A stretch of 64,000 nt of DNA from NCBI RefSeq assembly GCF_900104725.1, contig NZ_LT629758.1:5656501-5720500 (forward strand), given 5' to 3'. The translations under genes and the position numbers were made by a program. A model generated the notes under the pieces. It was not told the DNA's origin. It worked only from the letters and a program-made list of their open reading frames with translations, and did not search any database. The stretch comes from Actinoplanes derwentensis (lineage in GTDB: Bacteria > Actinomycetota > Actinomycetes > Mycobacteriales > Micromonosporaceae). Every line of letters starts with the position of its first letter. Position 1 is the stretch's first letter. Of the stretch, positions 54,289-64,000 are shown in pieces.

Positions 54289-55718
54289 GCAATGTCGTGG
54301 TGATCGGAGCCGGTGTCGGCGGGCTGGCTGCGGCCCTGCGCCTGGCGAAGGCCGGGCATCGGGTGACGGTGCACGAGCGGTCGGCGGACGTCGGCGGGAA
54401 GCTGGCGGTCCACGAGCGGGACGGTTTCCGTTTCGACACCGGCCCGAGCCTGCTCACGCTGCCGAAGGTCTTCGAGGAACTGGGGCTGGGCCTGCGGCCG
54501 GTGCCGCTGGATCCGGTGGTGCGGCACGTCTTCCCGGACGGGACGGTGCTCGACTCGTCGCCGGATCACGCGGTGTTCCTGGAGCGGATCAGCACGGCAC
54601 TCGGACCGGACGCGGCTGCCGACTGGGACCGGTTCTGGCGGCGGGCGGCCCGGATCTGGCGGGCTTCGTGGGAGTCGGTGCTGCAACGGCCGGTGTCGGC
54701 GACGTCGCTGGCCCGGATGTCGTGGCGGGTGGCCGATCTGGCGGCGATCGCGCCGGGCCGGTCGTTGCGGTCGCTGGGCCGCCGCTATCTGCGGGATCCC
54801 CGGCTGCGGATGCTGCTGGACCGCTACGCGACGTACACCGGGACGGATCCGCGCCGTGCCCCGGCGGCGCTGGCCGCGATCCCCTACGCGGAGCTGGCGC
54901 ACGGCGGCTGGTACCTGCCGGGTGGGCTGGGCACCCTGTCCGGCGCGCTGCGCGCGAAGTGCGACGAGGCGGGCGTACGGGTGGAGCTGGGCTCGGAGGT
55001 GACCGCGATCGAGGCGGATCACCGGGTACGCGGGGTGCGCCTGGCCGGTGGGGCGTTCGTACCCGCCGATGTGGTGGTCTCCAACGTGGACGCGATCTCC
55101 CTCTACCGGGATCTGCTGCCCAGTCCACGGCGGCTGACCGGGCTGGCCGACCGGAGCCTGGCCGGGTTCGTGCTGCTGCTCGGGGTGCGCGGGCGGACTC
55201 CGGAGCTGGCCCATCACACGGTGTTCTTCCCGCGCGACTACGACGCCGAGTTCGACGCGATCTTCCCGGTGCCGGGGCGGCGGGCCCGGCCGGTGGACGA
55301 TCCGGCGGTGTTCGTCACCCGGGCCGACGATCCGGCGGTGCGGCCGGACGGGTCGGAGGCGTGGTTCGTGCTGGTCAACACGCCCCGGCACGGCACCGGC
55401 TGGTCCGCTGTGGACTGGCGGCGGCCGGGCCTCGCCCAGGCGTACGCCAATCGGATCTTGGAGGTTTTGCAAGATCGGGGTGTGGACCTGCGAGGGCGGC
55501 TGGAGTTCATGGAGACACGGACCCCGGCCGACCTGGCCGATGCCACCGGCGCGCCGGGCGGGGCGATCTACGGCACCGCCGGCGGTCTGCTGCGGCCCGC
55601 CAACCGTGGTCCGGTCGACGGGTTGCACCTGGTCGGCGGTTCGGTACATCCGGGCGGTGGGCTGCCGATGGTGGCCCTGTCCGCCCGGATCGTCGCCGAT
55701 CAGATCGGGCCCGCGTAA
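54285..55718 (+). CDS. crtD: CrtI/CrtD-type carotenoid desaturase
   Basis: FAD-dependent carotenoid desaturase of 477 residues. The dinucleotide motif is VVVIGAGVGGLAAALRLAKAG, then RFDTGPSLLTLP, and the C-terminal FAD motif GLHLVGGSVHPGGGLPMV. The absence of a long linker and its partner genes suggest the 3',4'-desaturase CrtD rather than phytoene desaturase CrtI, but this is not decided by sequence alone. It ends five bases before the convergent VWA gene. Confidence 0.88.
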   Translation: MSNVVVIGAGVGGLAAALRLAKAGHRVTVHERSADVGGKLAVHERDGFRFDTGPSLLTLPKVFEELGLGLRPVPLDPVVRHVFPDGTVLDSSPDHAVFLERISTALGPDAAADWDRFWRRAARIWRASWESVLQRPVSATSLARMSWRVADLAAIAPGRSLRSLGRRYLRDPRLRMLLDRYATYTGTDPRRAPAALAAIPYAELAHGGWYLPGGLGTLSGALRAKCDEAGVRVELGSEVTAIEADHRVRGVRLAGGAFVPADVVVSNVDAISLYRDLLPSPRRLTGLADRSLAGFVLLLGVRGRTPELAHHTVFFPRDYDAEFDAIFPVPGRRARPVDDPAVFVTRADDPAVRPDGSEAWFVLVNTPRHGTGWSAVDWRRPGLAQAYANRILEVLQDRGVDLRGRLEFMETRTPADLADATGAPGGAIYGTAGGLLRPANRGPVDGLHLVGGSVHPGGGLPMVALSARIVADQIGPA

Positions 55719-55723
55719 CGGCT

Positions 55724-57439
55724 TCAGGGCGTCGAACGGGCCGCCAGGAACGCCTTGGCCATGGCCGACGCCAGGTCGGCCGGGTTGCGGGCGGCGATGG
55801 CCTGGCCACCGGTCGCCTTGGCCATGCTCTGCAGCGCGGTCATGTTGGCGTCCGGGCCGTAACCGACCGCGATCACCGGGATCGGCCGTTTCGGGTCCCG
55901 GCCGGCCGCGATCTTCCGCAGGAACTCCTGATTGGACATGGTGAACCTGGTCCCGCCGTCGGCCCCGTCGGTGAGGACCACGACCACTGACGGTTTGTCC
56001 GGTGCCGCGTCCTGGCGCATGGTCTCGATGCCGTCGAGGACGCTCTGGTAGAGCGGTGTGCCGGCGCTGGTGATCGGGCGGTATGTTCCGATCTTCTCGG
56101 CCAGCAGGTCACGTCGTGGCCGTTCCCCGACGGGCGAGGTGATCGGCCCGAACGGGACCTCCTCGGTGTGTGCGGGACTGGTCGCCGAGGCGGCGCCGAA
56201 GTACCACATCCCGATCGTGGTGTCCTGGTTGAACAGGTCGGCCGCGCTGGCCCCGGACTCGCGCAGCAGGGACGCCTTGGTAGCCGCACCGGCGCCGATC
56301 TTCTCGTTCATCGAGCCGGACGCGTCGATCAGGAGCAGCACCTGGAAGGACAGTTTCTGGTACTGCACCCACTGTTTGACCGGGGCGAGCAGTCCGGCGG
56401 CGGACTCGGGCAGGCGGGCGCTGCCGGCGGTGGGCTCGGTGCGGAACCCGGCCTGCTCCAGAGCCGGCCGGCTGATCGCCGAACGCAACTGTTCGACCAG
56501 GCCGGTCTTCACGCCCTTACGTACGGCGTACGGATAGTCGGCCTGGACCATGCCGTCCACCGGCGGCGCACCGGCCAGCGCGACCTCGTGCCCCGCCTTC
56601 TGATAGGCCAGAAGTTGCTGCTCGACCATCGGGAAGACGCCGACGGCGTAGCTCGCGTCGGTGGGGCTGTTCTGGGTGCCGAGCAGTTTGAGAATGGAGA
56701 CCGGGTCGGCGTCGGCCTCCTCCAAACGGCTGCGCAGAGTGAGCGCCCGCAGTTGGGCGATGCCCGGGTCCTTGGTGGTCAGTGCGGCCGCCGCGTGCAC
56801 CCCGTGCACGCTGAGCAGCCCGGTGGTGGTCTTCAGCGGGTCCGGCATGGTGACGACCGGGATGCGCCCCTCGGTGACGGCCTGCAACAGGGCGGTCCAG
56901 GCGGGCTTGCCGTCGGAGGAGTAGAGGCCGACCATCGACTCGGGCGCGGTCAGCACGATCGGGGACCAGGCCAGGGTCGCACCGGACGGCTTGTAGACGA
57001 GTCTGCGCTGCGCGGCGATCGTCAGCCAGGAACTGGACGAGGGCACCCAGACGTCGGGCCGGTCCTTCGACTCCAGGGTGACGCCGGGTTCCTCGGCCCG
57101 CACCACGATCGGCGCACAGCGCTGACCGGCCGGTTTGAGGCCGTCGGCGGCCGCCCGGATCACCGGCTCGATCTCGGGTGCCACGGCGACGGTCAGTTCC
57201 GGCTCGGGACAGGCCGCGACGGTGGGCCGGCTGGCGGACGGCACCGGCGCGGCGGTGGCCTGGGTGACCGGCTGGGCCGTGCCGTTGCTCATCAGCTGCC
57301 AGGCGACACCGCCGGCGACCAACAGGACCACGACCACCAGGGCCGCGGACAGGAGCACACGGCTGCGCACCGGCGGGGGATCGCTCCACTCGCCGTGCGC
57401 CGGCGCGGGAAGCTGCCTTGGCCACTCGTTGTCGGACAT
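55724..57439 (-). CDS. Substrate-binding-like and VWA domain membrane protein
   Basis: A 571-residue protein with one N-terminal transmembrane helix (about residues 28-49) and a large extracellular part. Residues about 75-345 resemble a periplasmic solute-binding fold (ELTVAVAPEIEPVI ... DVWVPSSSSWL). A von Willebrand A domain follows at about 365-565 with an intact MIDAS (DASGS, then a Thr and DGADGG). Such proteins are common in actinobacteria; partners are unknown. It is monocistronic and faces the carotenoid operon. Confidence 0.85.
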   Translation of the reverse strand: MSDNEWPRQLPAPAHGEWSDPPPVRSRVLLSAALVVVVLLVAGGVAWQLMSNGTAQPVTQATAAPVPSASRPTVAACPEPELTVAVAPEIEPVIRAAADGLKPAGQRCAPIVVRAEEPGVTLESKDRPDVWVPSSSSWLTIAAQRRLVYKPSGATLAWSPIVLTAPESMVGLYSSDGKPAWTALLQAVTEGRIPVVTMPDPLKTTTGLLSVHGVHAAAALTTKDPGIAQLRALTLRSRLEEADADPVSILKLLGTQNSPTDASYAVGVFPMVEQQLLAYQKAGHEVALAGAPPVDGMVQADYPYAVRKGVKTGLVEQLRSAISRPALEQAGFRTEPTAGSARLPESAAGLLAPVKQWVQYQKLSFQVLLLIDASGSMNEKIGAGAATKASLLRESGASAADLFNQDTTIGMWYFGAASATSPAHTEEVPFGPITSPVGERPRRDLLAEKIGTYRPITSAGTPLYQSVLDGIETMRQDAAPDKPSVVVVLTDGADGGTRFTMSNQEFLRKIAAGRDPKRPIPVIAVGYGPDANMTALQSMAKATGGQAIAARNPADLASAMAKAFLAARSTP

Positions 57440-57557
57440 ACCACCTAGCCCGTCGTCATGGGTCGGTACGGCTGCCTGCCGGATGCTAGTCCGGGATTCA
57501 TGTACTGCAATGGTTCAGTAAGTAAAGCGGCAGATCCTGGCACGTTCGGCGAGATTC

Positions 57558-58310
57558 TCACGGGATCAGACGAGGTTCCGCGATGGCGATCACGATCAGT
57601 TCGCCGTCGTGGCCGAGGCCTGGTGGTTCGCGGCCCCATCCCCCGTACACCTGGTCCACCCGGAAACCGGCCGCCCGCAGTGAGCCGCGCAGCTCGGCCT
57701 CGTCCCGGAATCGCAGCGCGGAGGTGCTGGTCAGCTCCAGCCCGTCCGGGAACCGGTAGTGGTGCACGACCGGGACGACGTCCCCGGCCGGTGCCGCTCC
57801 CTCGGTCCAGGCCAGCACCACCGAGCCGTCGGCGAGGACGATCGGCCGCTCGGTGGCGGCCCGGTCCCAGCCCTCCCACGGGCGGGCGGCCGGGTCCGGC
57901 CCGTCGAAGATCAGCCGGCCGTCGGTGACCAGGGCGTCCCGCAGCGCGCGCAGCGCCCCGGACCACTCCGGGTCGCTGAGGTGCTGGACGACGTGGCCGG
58001 TCATCAGGGCGGCGTCGAACGACTGCGACGGCAGATCCTCGAAGGAGCCCTCGATCCACTGGACCCGGGCGGAGCCGGGCTTGCGGCGGGCCGCGTCCAG
58101 GGCGGCGCCGGCCGGGTCGACGGCGGTCACCTCGTGGCCGGCCTCGGCCATCGCGATCGCCAGGCGGCCGGTGCCGCAGCCGAGATCGAGCACTCTGGGT
58201 GCCATGCGGTCGGCGAGGACCCGCATGAAGAAGTCGTCCTCCCAGCCCCAGACGCGTTCGGCGTCGAAGACCTCGACCAGCCGGGGATCCCGGTACTCGC
58301 CATGCCACAC
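57558..58310 (-). CDS. SAM-dependent methyltransferase
   Basis: Class I methyltransferase of 250 residues. Motif I is VLDLGCGTGRLAIAMAEAGH, motif II VTAVDPAG, then FDAALMTGHVVQHLSDP. Substrate is unknown. It is 33 bases downstream of the LysR gene and may be co-transcribed with it. The 118 bases after it, up to the VWA gene start, show no feature. Confidence 0.87.
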   Translation of the reverse strand: MWHGEYRDPRLVEVFDAERVWGWEDDFFMRVLADRMAPRVLDLGCGTGRLAIAMAEAGHEVTAVDPAGAALDAARRKPGSARVQWIEGSFEDLPSQSFDAALMTGHVVQHLSDPEWSGALRALRDALVTDGRLIFDGPDPAARPWEGWDRAATERPIVLADGSVVLAWTEGAAPAGDVVPVVHHYRFPDGLELTSTSALRFRDEAELRGSLRAAGFRVDQVYGGWGREPPGLGHDGELIVIAIAEPRLIP

Positions 58311-58343
58311 ATCGACGAGCCTAGACGCGGAGTGGCCGCTTGA

Positions 58344-59279
58344 CTACCCGATGTGGACTGTTCGCAGTCCCCTGACCCCGGCGGGCAACTCTCCCGATGC
58401 GATGTGTTCGATGATCCCCTCACGCAGGGCGGCGGCCGCGTGCGGCAGGACGGCCCCCCGGCGCTGGGCCAGGGCGATGGTGCGGCGCATGCCGGGCGGG
58501 CCGAGCGGGGTCGCCCGCAGCAGCGGCCGGTTGGCCAGCACCATGCTCGGCACCAGCGCGACACCGAGCCCGGCCTCGACGAAGGCCAGCACCGCGTCCA
58601 TCTCGCCGCCCTCGACCGCGAACTTGGGCGTGAACCCGGCCCGCTCGCAGGCCTGCAGGGTGACGTCCCGGATGTCGTAGCCGGCCCGGAACATCACCAT
58701 CGGGGTGTGCCGCAACTCGATCAGGTCGAGCTGGCGGCCCACGGTCAGGGGCGGGCCACCGGCGACCGAGGCCACCACGAGGCTCTCCCGCAGCAGCTCG
58801 GTGGTGTCCAGGGCGGCGTCGACGCCGTGTTCGGGGTGGACGATCAGGGCCATGTCGAGGGCGTGCGCGAGCAGACTGTCGATCAGGTCCTGGGAGCTGC
58901 CCTCGCTCACGTGCAACTGGATGCCGGGGTGGTCAGAGGTGTAGGTGCGCAGCACGACCGGGACCAGTGAGGAGCAGAGGCTGGGGGTGGCGCCGAGCCG
59001 CACCTCGCCCTTGCGCAGGCCGACGATGTCGGCGACCGCGTCCCGGGCCGTGTCGGCGTCGGCGATCATGCGCTGAGCAAGCGGGAGCAGGGTCTGCCCG
59101 GCGACGGTCAAGGTCACGTCACCGCGGATGCGCTCGAAGAGCGGCGCGCCGAGAGATGCTTCGAGGGTGTGAATCTGCTTACTCAACGTAGGTTGCGAGA
59201 CGCCCATTTCGTCCGCCGCTTGGGTGAAATGTCGCAGCTCAGCCACCATGACGAAGTACCGGAGTTGTTGCAGCTGCAT
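58344..59279 (-). CDS. LysR-family regulator divergent from sdhCAB
   Basis: A 311-residue LysR-type regulator. The N-terminal helix-turn-helix (about residues 1-60: QLRYFVMVAELRHFTQAADE, PTLSKQIHTLEASLG) is standard, and the effector-binding domain follows. It is transcribed away from the succinate dehydrogenase operon across a 77-base gap that contains a LysR-type inverted repeat, so it very likely regulates sdhC and itself. The effector is unknown. Confidence 0.93.
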   Translation of the reverse strand: MQLQQLRYFVMVAELRHFTQAADEMGVSQPTLSKQIHTLEASLGAPLFERIRGDVTLTVAGQTLLPLAQRMIADADTARDAVADIVGLRKGEVRLGATPSLCSSLVPVVLRTYTSDHPGIQLHVSEGSSQDLIDSLLAHALDMALIVHPEHGVDAALDTTELLRESLVVASVAGGPPLTVGRQLDLIELRHTPMVMFRAGYDIRDVTLQACERAGFTPKFAVEGGEMDAVLAFVEAGLGVALVPSMVLANRPLLRATPLGPPGMRRTIALAQRRGAVLPHAAAALREGIIEHIASGELPAGVRGLRTVHIG

Positions 59280-59283
59280 CCTA

Positions 59284-59298
59284 ATAGCCTACCGCTAT
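59284..59298. promoter_or_regulatory. LysR-type operator, T-N11-A
   Basis: ATAGC-CTACC-GCTAT is a perfect inverted repeat with the T-N11-A form of LysR sites. Its centre (59291) is 66 bases upstream of the predicted sdhC transcript start, the classic position of the recognition site. Confidence 0.75.
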
Positions 59299-59320
59299 GA
59301 ACATCTCACCTTTCATGCAT

Positions 59321-59349
59321 TAGACGAATCGCCAGAGCCTTTCTACCTT
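59321..59349 (+). promoter_or_regulatory. Promoter of sdhCAB, leaderless
   Basis: TAGACG (59321-59326) and TACCTT (59344-59349) are 17 bases apart. The GTG start of sdhC follows seven bases after the -10, so transcription probably begins at or next to the start codon. Confidence 0.6.
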
Positions 59350-59356
59350 TCAGGAT

Positions 59357-60097
59357 GTGGCGGTAGACACGACTTCATCCAAGGCTTCGAAGCCGGCGGG
59401 CGCGGCAACGCCCGCTCCGGCCTCCAAGAAGCAGCGACCCTCGTCGGTCGTCCTCAAATTGATCATGGCGGCCAGCGGTACGCTGCTGGTTCTCTTCCTC
59501 TTCGCGCACGCGGCCGGCAACCTGAAGATCTTCGTCGGCTTGCCGGACTTCGACCACTACGCCGAGTGGCTCCGCGAACTGGGCACGCCGCTCCTCCCGC
59601 ACGCCTGGTTCCTCTGGATCCAGCGATTCGGCCTGCTCGCCGCGATCGGCCTGCACATCTGGGCCGCCGCCGCGCTGACCATCCGGGCCAAGAAGGCCCG
59701 CCCGGTCAAGTACGCGCACCGCCCCAAGGTCCAGGGCGGTTACGCCGCGCGCACCATGCGCTGGGGTGGCGTGATCATCGTGCTGTTCGTGATCTGGCAC
59801 ATCCTCGACCTGACCCTCGGCACGGTGAACCCGGCCGGTGGCGACTCCGCGGCATCCGAGCGGGTGGTCGAGGGCTTCGCCCCCGAACGCTGGTACGTGA
59901 CGATCTTCTACGTCCTCGCGGTGGTGGCCGTCGGTTTCCACCTGCGGCACGGCATCTGGAGCGCGGCCCGCACGATGGGCCAGCAGACGGTCAAGGGTGA
60001 GCGCCGGGCCAAGGCGATCGCGCTGGTGCTCTCGGTGGTCCTGGTCGCGATGTACCTCTCGGTGCCGATCGCGGTCACGCTCGGATTGGTGGATTGA
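59357..60097 (+). CDS. sdhC: Succinate dehydrogenase cytochrome b558 subunit SdhC
   Basis: Membrane anchor and haem/quinone subunit of complex II, 246 residues with five hydrophobic helices, the single-subunit type found with menaquinone. Conserved histidines lie in [28 protein letters not shown] and [10 protein letters not shown] and probably bind haem and stabilise the helices. The first 28 residues are an Ala/Ser/Lys-rich extension. The GTG start has only AGGA close by and probably relies on a leaderless mRNA. It ends two bases before sdhA. Confidence 0.92.
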   Translation: MAVDTTSSKASKPAGAATPAPASKKQRPSSVVLKLIMAASGTLLVLFLFAHAAGNLKIFVGLPDFDHYAEWLRELGTPLLPHAWFLWIQRFGLLAAIGLHIWAAAALTIRAKKARPVKYAHRPKVQGGYAARTMRWGGVIIVLFVIWHILDLTLGTVNPAGGDSAASERVVEGFAPERWYVTIFYVLAVVAVGFHLRHGIWSAARTMGQQTVKGERRAKAIALVLSVVLVAMYLSVPIAVTLGLVD

Positions 60098-60099
60098 TC

Positions 60100-62045
<1,946 letters not shown>

Positions 62046-62046
<1 letters not shown>

Positions 62047-62789
62047 TGGACATCAAGGTCAGGGTGTGGCGTCAATCCGGCCCCTCGGCCGGCGGGAAGA
62101 TGGTCGCCTACGACGTGAAGGGGATCTCCCCCGACGCGTCGTTCCTCGAGATGATCGACGTGCTCAACGAGACGCTGATCCTCGACGGTGACGACCCGAT
62201 CGCGTTCGACCACGACTGCCGCGAAGGCATCTGCGGCGCCTGCAGCATGGTCATCAACGGGGTGGCACACGGCCCGGAGAAGGCCACCACCACCTGCCAG
62301 CTGCACATGCGCAAGTTCTCCGACGGCGACGTGATCGACGTCGAGCCGTGGCGCGCCGCCGCCTTCCCGGTCATCAAGGACCTGGTCGTCGACCGCACCG
62401 CGTTCGACCAGATCATCCAGGCCGGCGGTTACATCACCGTCCCGACCGGCACCGCGCCGGACGCCCACGCCACGCCGGTACCGAAGAAGGACGCCGACAT
62501 GGCGTTCGAAGCGGCCACCTGCATCGGCTGCGGCGCCTGCGTGGCGGCCTGCCCGAACGGCTCGTCGATGCTGTTCACCGCCGCGAAGATCACCCACCTC
62601 GGCCTGATGCCGCAGGGCCAGCCGGAACGCGACAGCCGCGTCCTGGACATGCTCCAGGCCCAGGACGACGCAGGCTTCGGCGGCTGCACCAACGCCGGCG
62701 AGTGCACCACGGTCTGCCCGAAGGGCATCCCGTTGAGCCTGATCGGCCGCCTGAACAGCGACTACCGCAAGGCGATCACCAAGCGCTGA
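62046..62789 (+). CDS. sdhB: Succinate dehydrogenase iron-sulfur subunit SdhB
   Basis: Electron-transfer subunit of complex II, 247 residues. The [2Fe-2S] ligands are Cys58, Cys63, Cys66 (CREGICGAC) and Cys84. The [4Fe-4S] and [3Fe-4S] clusters use Cys159, Cys162, Cys165, Cys169 and Cys214, Cys220, Cys224. The start overlaps the sdhA stop (TAATG). A strong terminator follows, so sdhCAB is a closed operon. Confidence 0.96.
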
Positions 62790-62803
62790 CGGCCAGGACT
62801 CCT

Positions 62804-62841
62804 GGCGCCCGGCACAACGACGTGCCGGGCGCCCGGCTTTT
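62804..62841 (+). terminator. Rho-independent terminator of sdhCAB
   Basis: GGCGCCCGGCAC (62804-62815) and GTGCCGGGCGCC (62822-62833) form a perfect 12-bp stem with a 6-base loop, followed by CGGCTTTT. Confidence 0.92.
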
Positions 62842-62943
62842 CACCACCAGAATTTGATACGAGTTTCTAGCTTCTCGTCCGGTCCGCGCGAGGTGGGCGG
62901 CCCGTAGCGGCCGGCATCGCGGCCGCCGGGCCGAATGCGACCG

Positions 62944-63549
62944 TCACCGGCCACCCAGTCCTCGATGCAGGAATGTCGTGAGGCTGTCGAGCATCTCGCT
63001 CTCCCCCACATGCTTCTCCCCCGCGAACCAGGCCGTCGCCGCCGCGGACAGCGTCGTGGTGAACAGTGACGCCGCCACCATCCGATCCCCGGGAACGTCG
63101 AGGCCCTCCAGGTGGCCGGCGATGTGATGCAGGTCGGGTTCGAGCATCTCCCGGCTGCGGCGGGCGAACTCCTCGTCGACGATCGCCGCCTGCTGCAACG
63201 CGGACATGACCGCCCGGTGCTCCCGGTAGAAGCCCCAGAAGACGTCGACGTGCCAGCGCACCGCCGCGCGCTCCCGGAAGTCCGTGAGGTGCCCCGGCAG
63301 CCCCGCGGTGACGTCACCTTCAGCCAGCACGTCGGCGAGCAGCGCTTCGAGCAGCCGTTCCTTGCTCGCGAAGTGCTTGTAGAACGACCCGGTCGCGCGC
63401 CCCGCCTCGGCCGTGATGTCCGTGATCTTGGCGTTGAGATAGCCGACTCGCTCGAACACCCGGACAGCGGCCGCTTTCAGCTCCGCCTCGGTCTGTGCCG
63501 CTTGCTGCTTACGCGTACCCACCACCACTTGACGGAGGCTATCAGCCAC
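62944..63549 (-). CDS. TetR-family regulator
   Basis: A 201-residue repressor with an N-terminal helix-turn-helix (about residues 18-62: AAAVRVFERVGYLNAKITDI, RATGSFYKHFASKERLL) and a C-terminal ligand domain. It is divergent from an FAD monooxygenase gene, and two 15-bp repeats in the gap are the likely binding sites. A GTG start at 63549 is used; GTG codons seven to nine residues later are alternatives. The 150 bases after its stop contain the sdh terminator and no gene. Confidence 0.9.
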   Translation of the reverse strand: MADSLRQVVVGTRKQQAAQTEAELKAAAVRVFERVGYLNAKITDITAEAGRATGSFYKHFASKERLLEALLADVLAEGDVTAGLPGHLTDFRERAAVRWHVDVFWGFYREHRAVMSALQQAAIVDEEFARRSREMLEPDLHHIAGHLEGLDVPGDRMVAASLFTTTLSAAATAWFAGEKHVGESEMLDSLTTFLHRGLGGR

Positions 63550-63555
63550 CGTACG

Positions 63556-63585
63556 GTGAATCCATGTTCAGTGAATCTAAGTTCA
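63556..63585. promoter_or_regulatory. Tandem operator for the TetR regulator
   Basis: Two adjacent 15-base units, GTGAATCCATGTTCA (63556-63570) and GTGAATCTAAGTTCA (63571-63585), each containing TGAA...TTCA dyads; TACGGTGAA and TTCACCGTA flank the whole as a 9-bp inverted repeat (63552-63560, 63582-63590). They overlap the start of the monooxygenase and the region before tetR. Confidence 0.7.
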
Positions 63586-64000
63586 CCGTAATCGCCGGTG
63601 CCGGCCCGACCGGCCTCACCCTGGCCCGCCAGCTCACCCGGCACGGAGTCCCGTTCCGGATCGTCGAGAAGTCCCCGCACCCCTTCGAGGGCTCCCGCGG
63701 CAAAGGCCTCCAGCCCCGAACCCTGGAGATCCTCGACGACCTGGGCCTGCTCGACCGTTTCCAGGAGGCGGGCGGCGACTACCCGCCGATGCTGGCGCAC
63801 CTGCCCGGCGGCGGCACCCACGAGTTCCGCCTCGACGAACAGCACGCCCCGACACCTTCCGTGCCGTACCCGAACATGTTGATGGTCCCGCAGTGGCGGA
63901 CCAGCGAGCTGCTGGCCGACGGCGTGCCCGTCGAGTTCGGCGTCGGTGTCGGCGACTTCACCCAGAACAGCGACGGCGTGCAGGTCACCCTGGACACCGG
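63564..64000 (+). CDS. FAD-dependent aromatic-ring monooxygenase, 5' part (cut by window end)
   Basis: The frame ATG TTC AGT GAA TCT AAG runs open to the window end (145 codons). It contains the FAD motif VIAGAGPTGLTLARQLTRHG at residues 9-28, then RGKGLQPRTLEILDDLGL, typical of the PheA/TfdB/RdmE-type flavoprotein hydroxylases. The start ATG lies within the TetR operator, so translation initiation and repression overlap. It is probably derepressed by an aromatic or polyketide ligand of the TetR protein; the rest of the gene is outside the window. Confidence 0.85.
   Translation, partial: MFSESKFTVIAGAGPTGLTLARQLTRHGVPFRIVEKSPHPFEGSRGKGLQPRTLEILDDLGLLDRFQEAGGDYPPMLAHLPGGGTHEFRLDEQHAPTPSVPYPNMLMVPQWRTSELLADGVPVEFGVGVGDFTQNSDGVQVTLDT

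Overview
The window is high-GC DNA from a filamentous actinomycete, most probably Actinoplanes or another Micromonosporaceae. This is an inference from the mraZ-to-wag31 division cluster with SepF and Wag31, MurT/GatD, a c-di-AMP riboswitch on an NlpC/P60 gene, frequent GTG starts and leaderless promoters, an ImuA'/ImuB/DnaE2 mutasome, and a CruF/CrtD-type carotenoid cluster.

Layout. About 0.1-23.8 kb is one minus-strand block read from mraZ downwards: mraZ, rsmH, ftsL-like, ftsI, murE, murF, mraY, a collagen-like gene, ftsW, murG, murC, ftsQ, ftsZ, yggS, sepF, yggT, wag31, two small genes, a DksA/TraR-like gene, lspA, an rluD-type gene and an unknown membrane protein. murD is not at its usual place between mraY and ftsW; a secreted collagen-like gene sits there instead. 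A four-box MraZ operator lies upstream of mraZ. From 24.3 to 25.8 kb come a 61-bp tandem-repeat array, a cell-wall hydrolase gene and its c-di-AMP riboswitch. From 26 to 28.7 kb, murT-gatD (lipid II amidation) and a TVP38-type membrane protein are on the plus strand. leuS (29-31.8 kb, minus) has a leader peptide with three Leu codons and a terminator. A MoxR/DUF58/transglutaminase operon fills 32.3-37 kb, followed by a second array of the same 61-bp repeat.

From 37.5 to 49.4 kb (minus) lie a DUF3040 gene, a phosphodiesterase/methyltransferase pair, a subtilisin-inhibitor-like protein, and the SOS mutasome dnaE2-imuB-imuA with an upstream HEPN-family gene and a LexA box. A copper-type (CsoR) operator drives a His-rich DUF4396 protein at 49.5 kb. 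At 50.4-55.7 kb a plus-strand carotenoid operon holds an SDR, a CrtA-like oxygenase, a GNAT, CruF, a family-2 glycosyltransferase and a CrtD-like desaturase. Then come a VWA lipid-anchored or membrane protein, a methyltransferase, a LysR regulator divergent from sdhCAB, and a TetR regulator divergent from an FAD monooxygenase that is cut by the window end.

The most unusual properties are the two arrays of a 61-bp hairpin-forming repeat, with a probable relic inside imuB, and the many in-frame tandem-repeat expansions (9 to 33 bp units) in unrelated genes: sepF, ftsI, ftsL, imuA, a phosphodiesterase, DUF4396 and the SDR. No rRNA, tRNA, insertion sequence or CRISPR array was seen.
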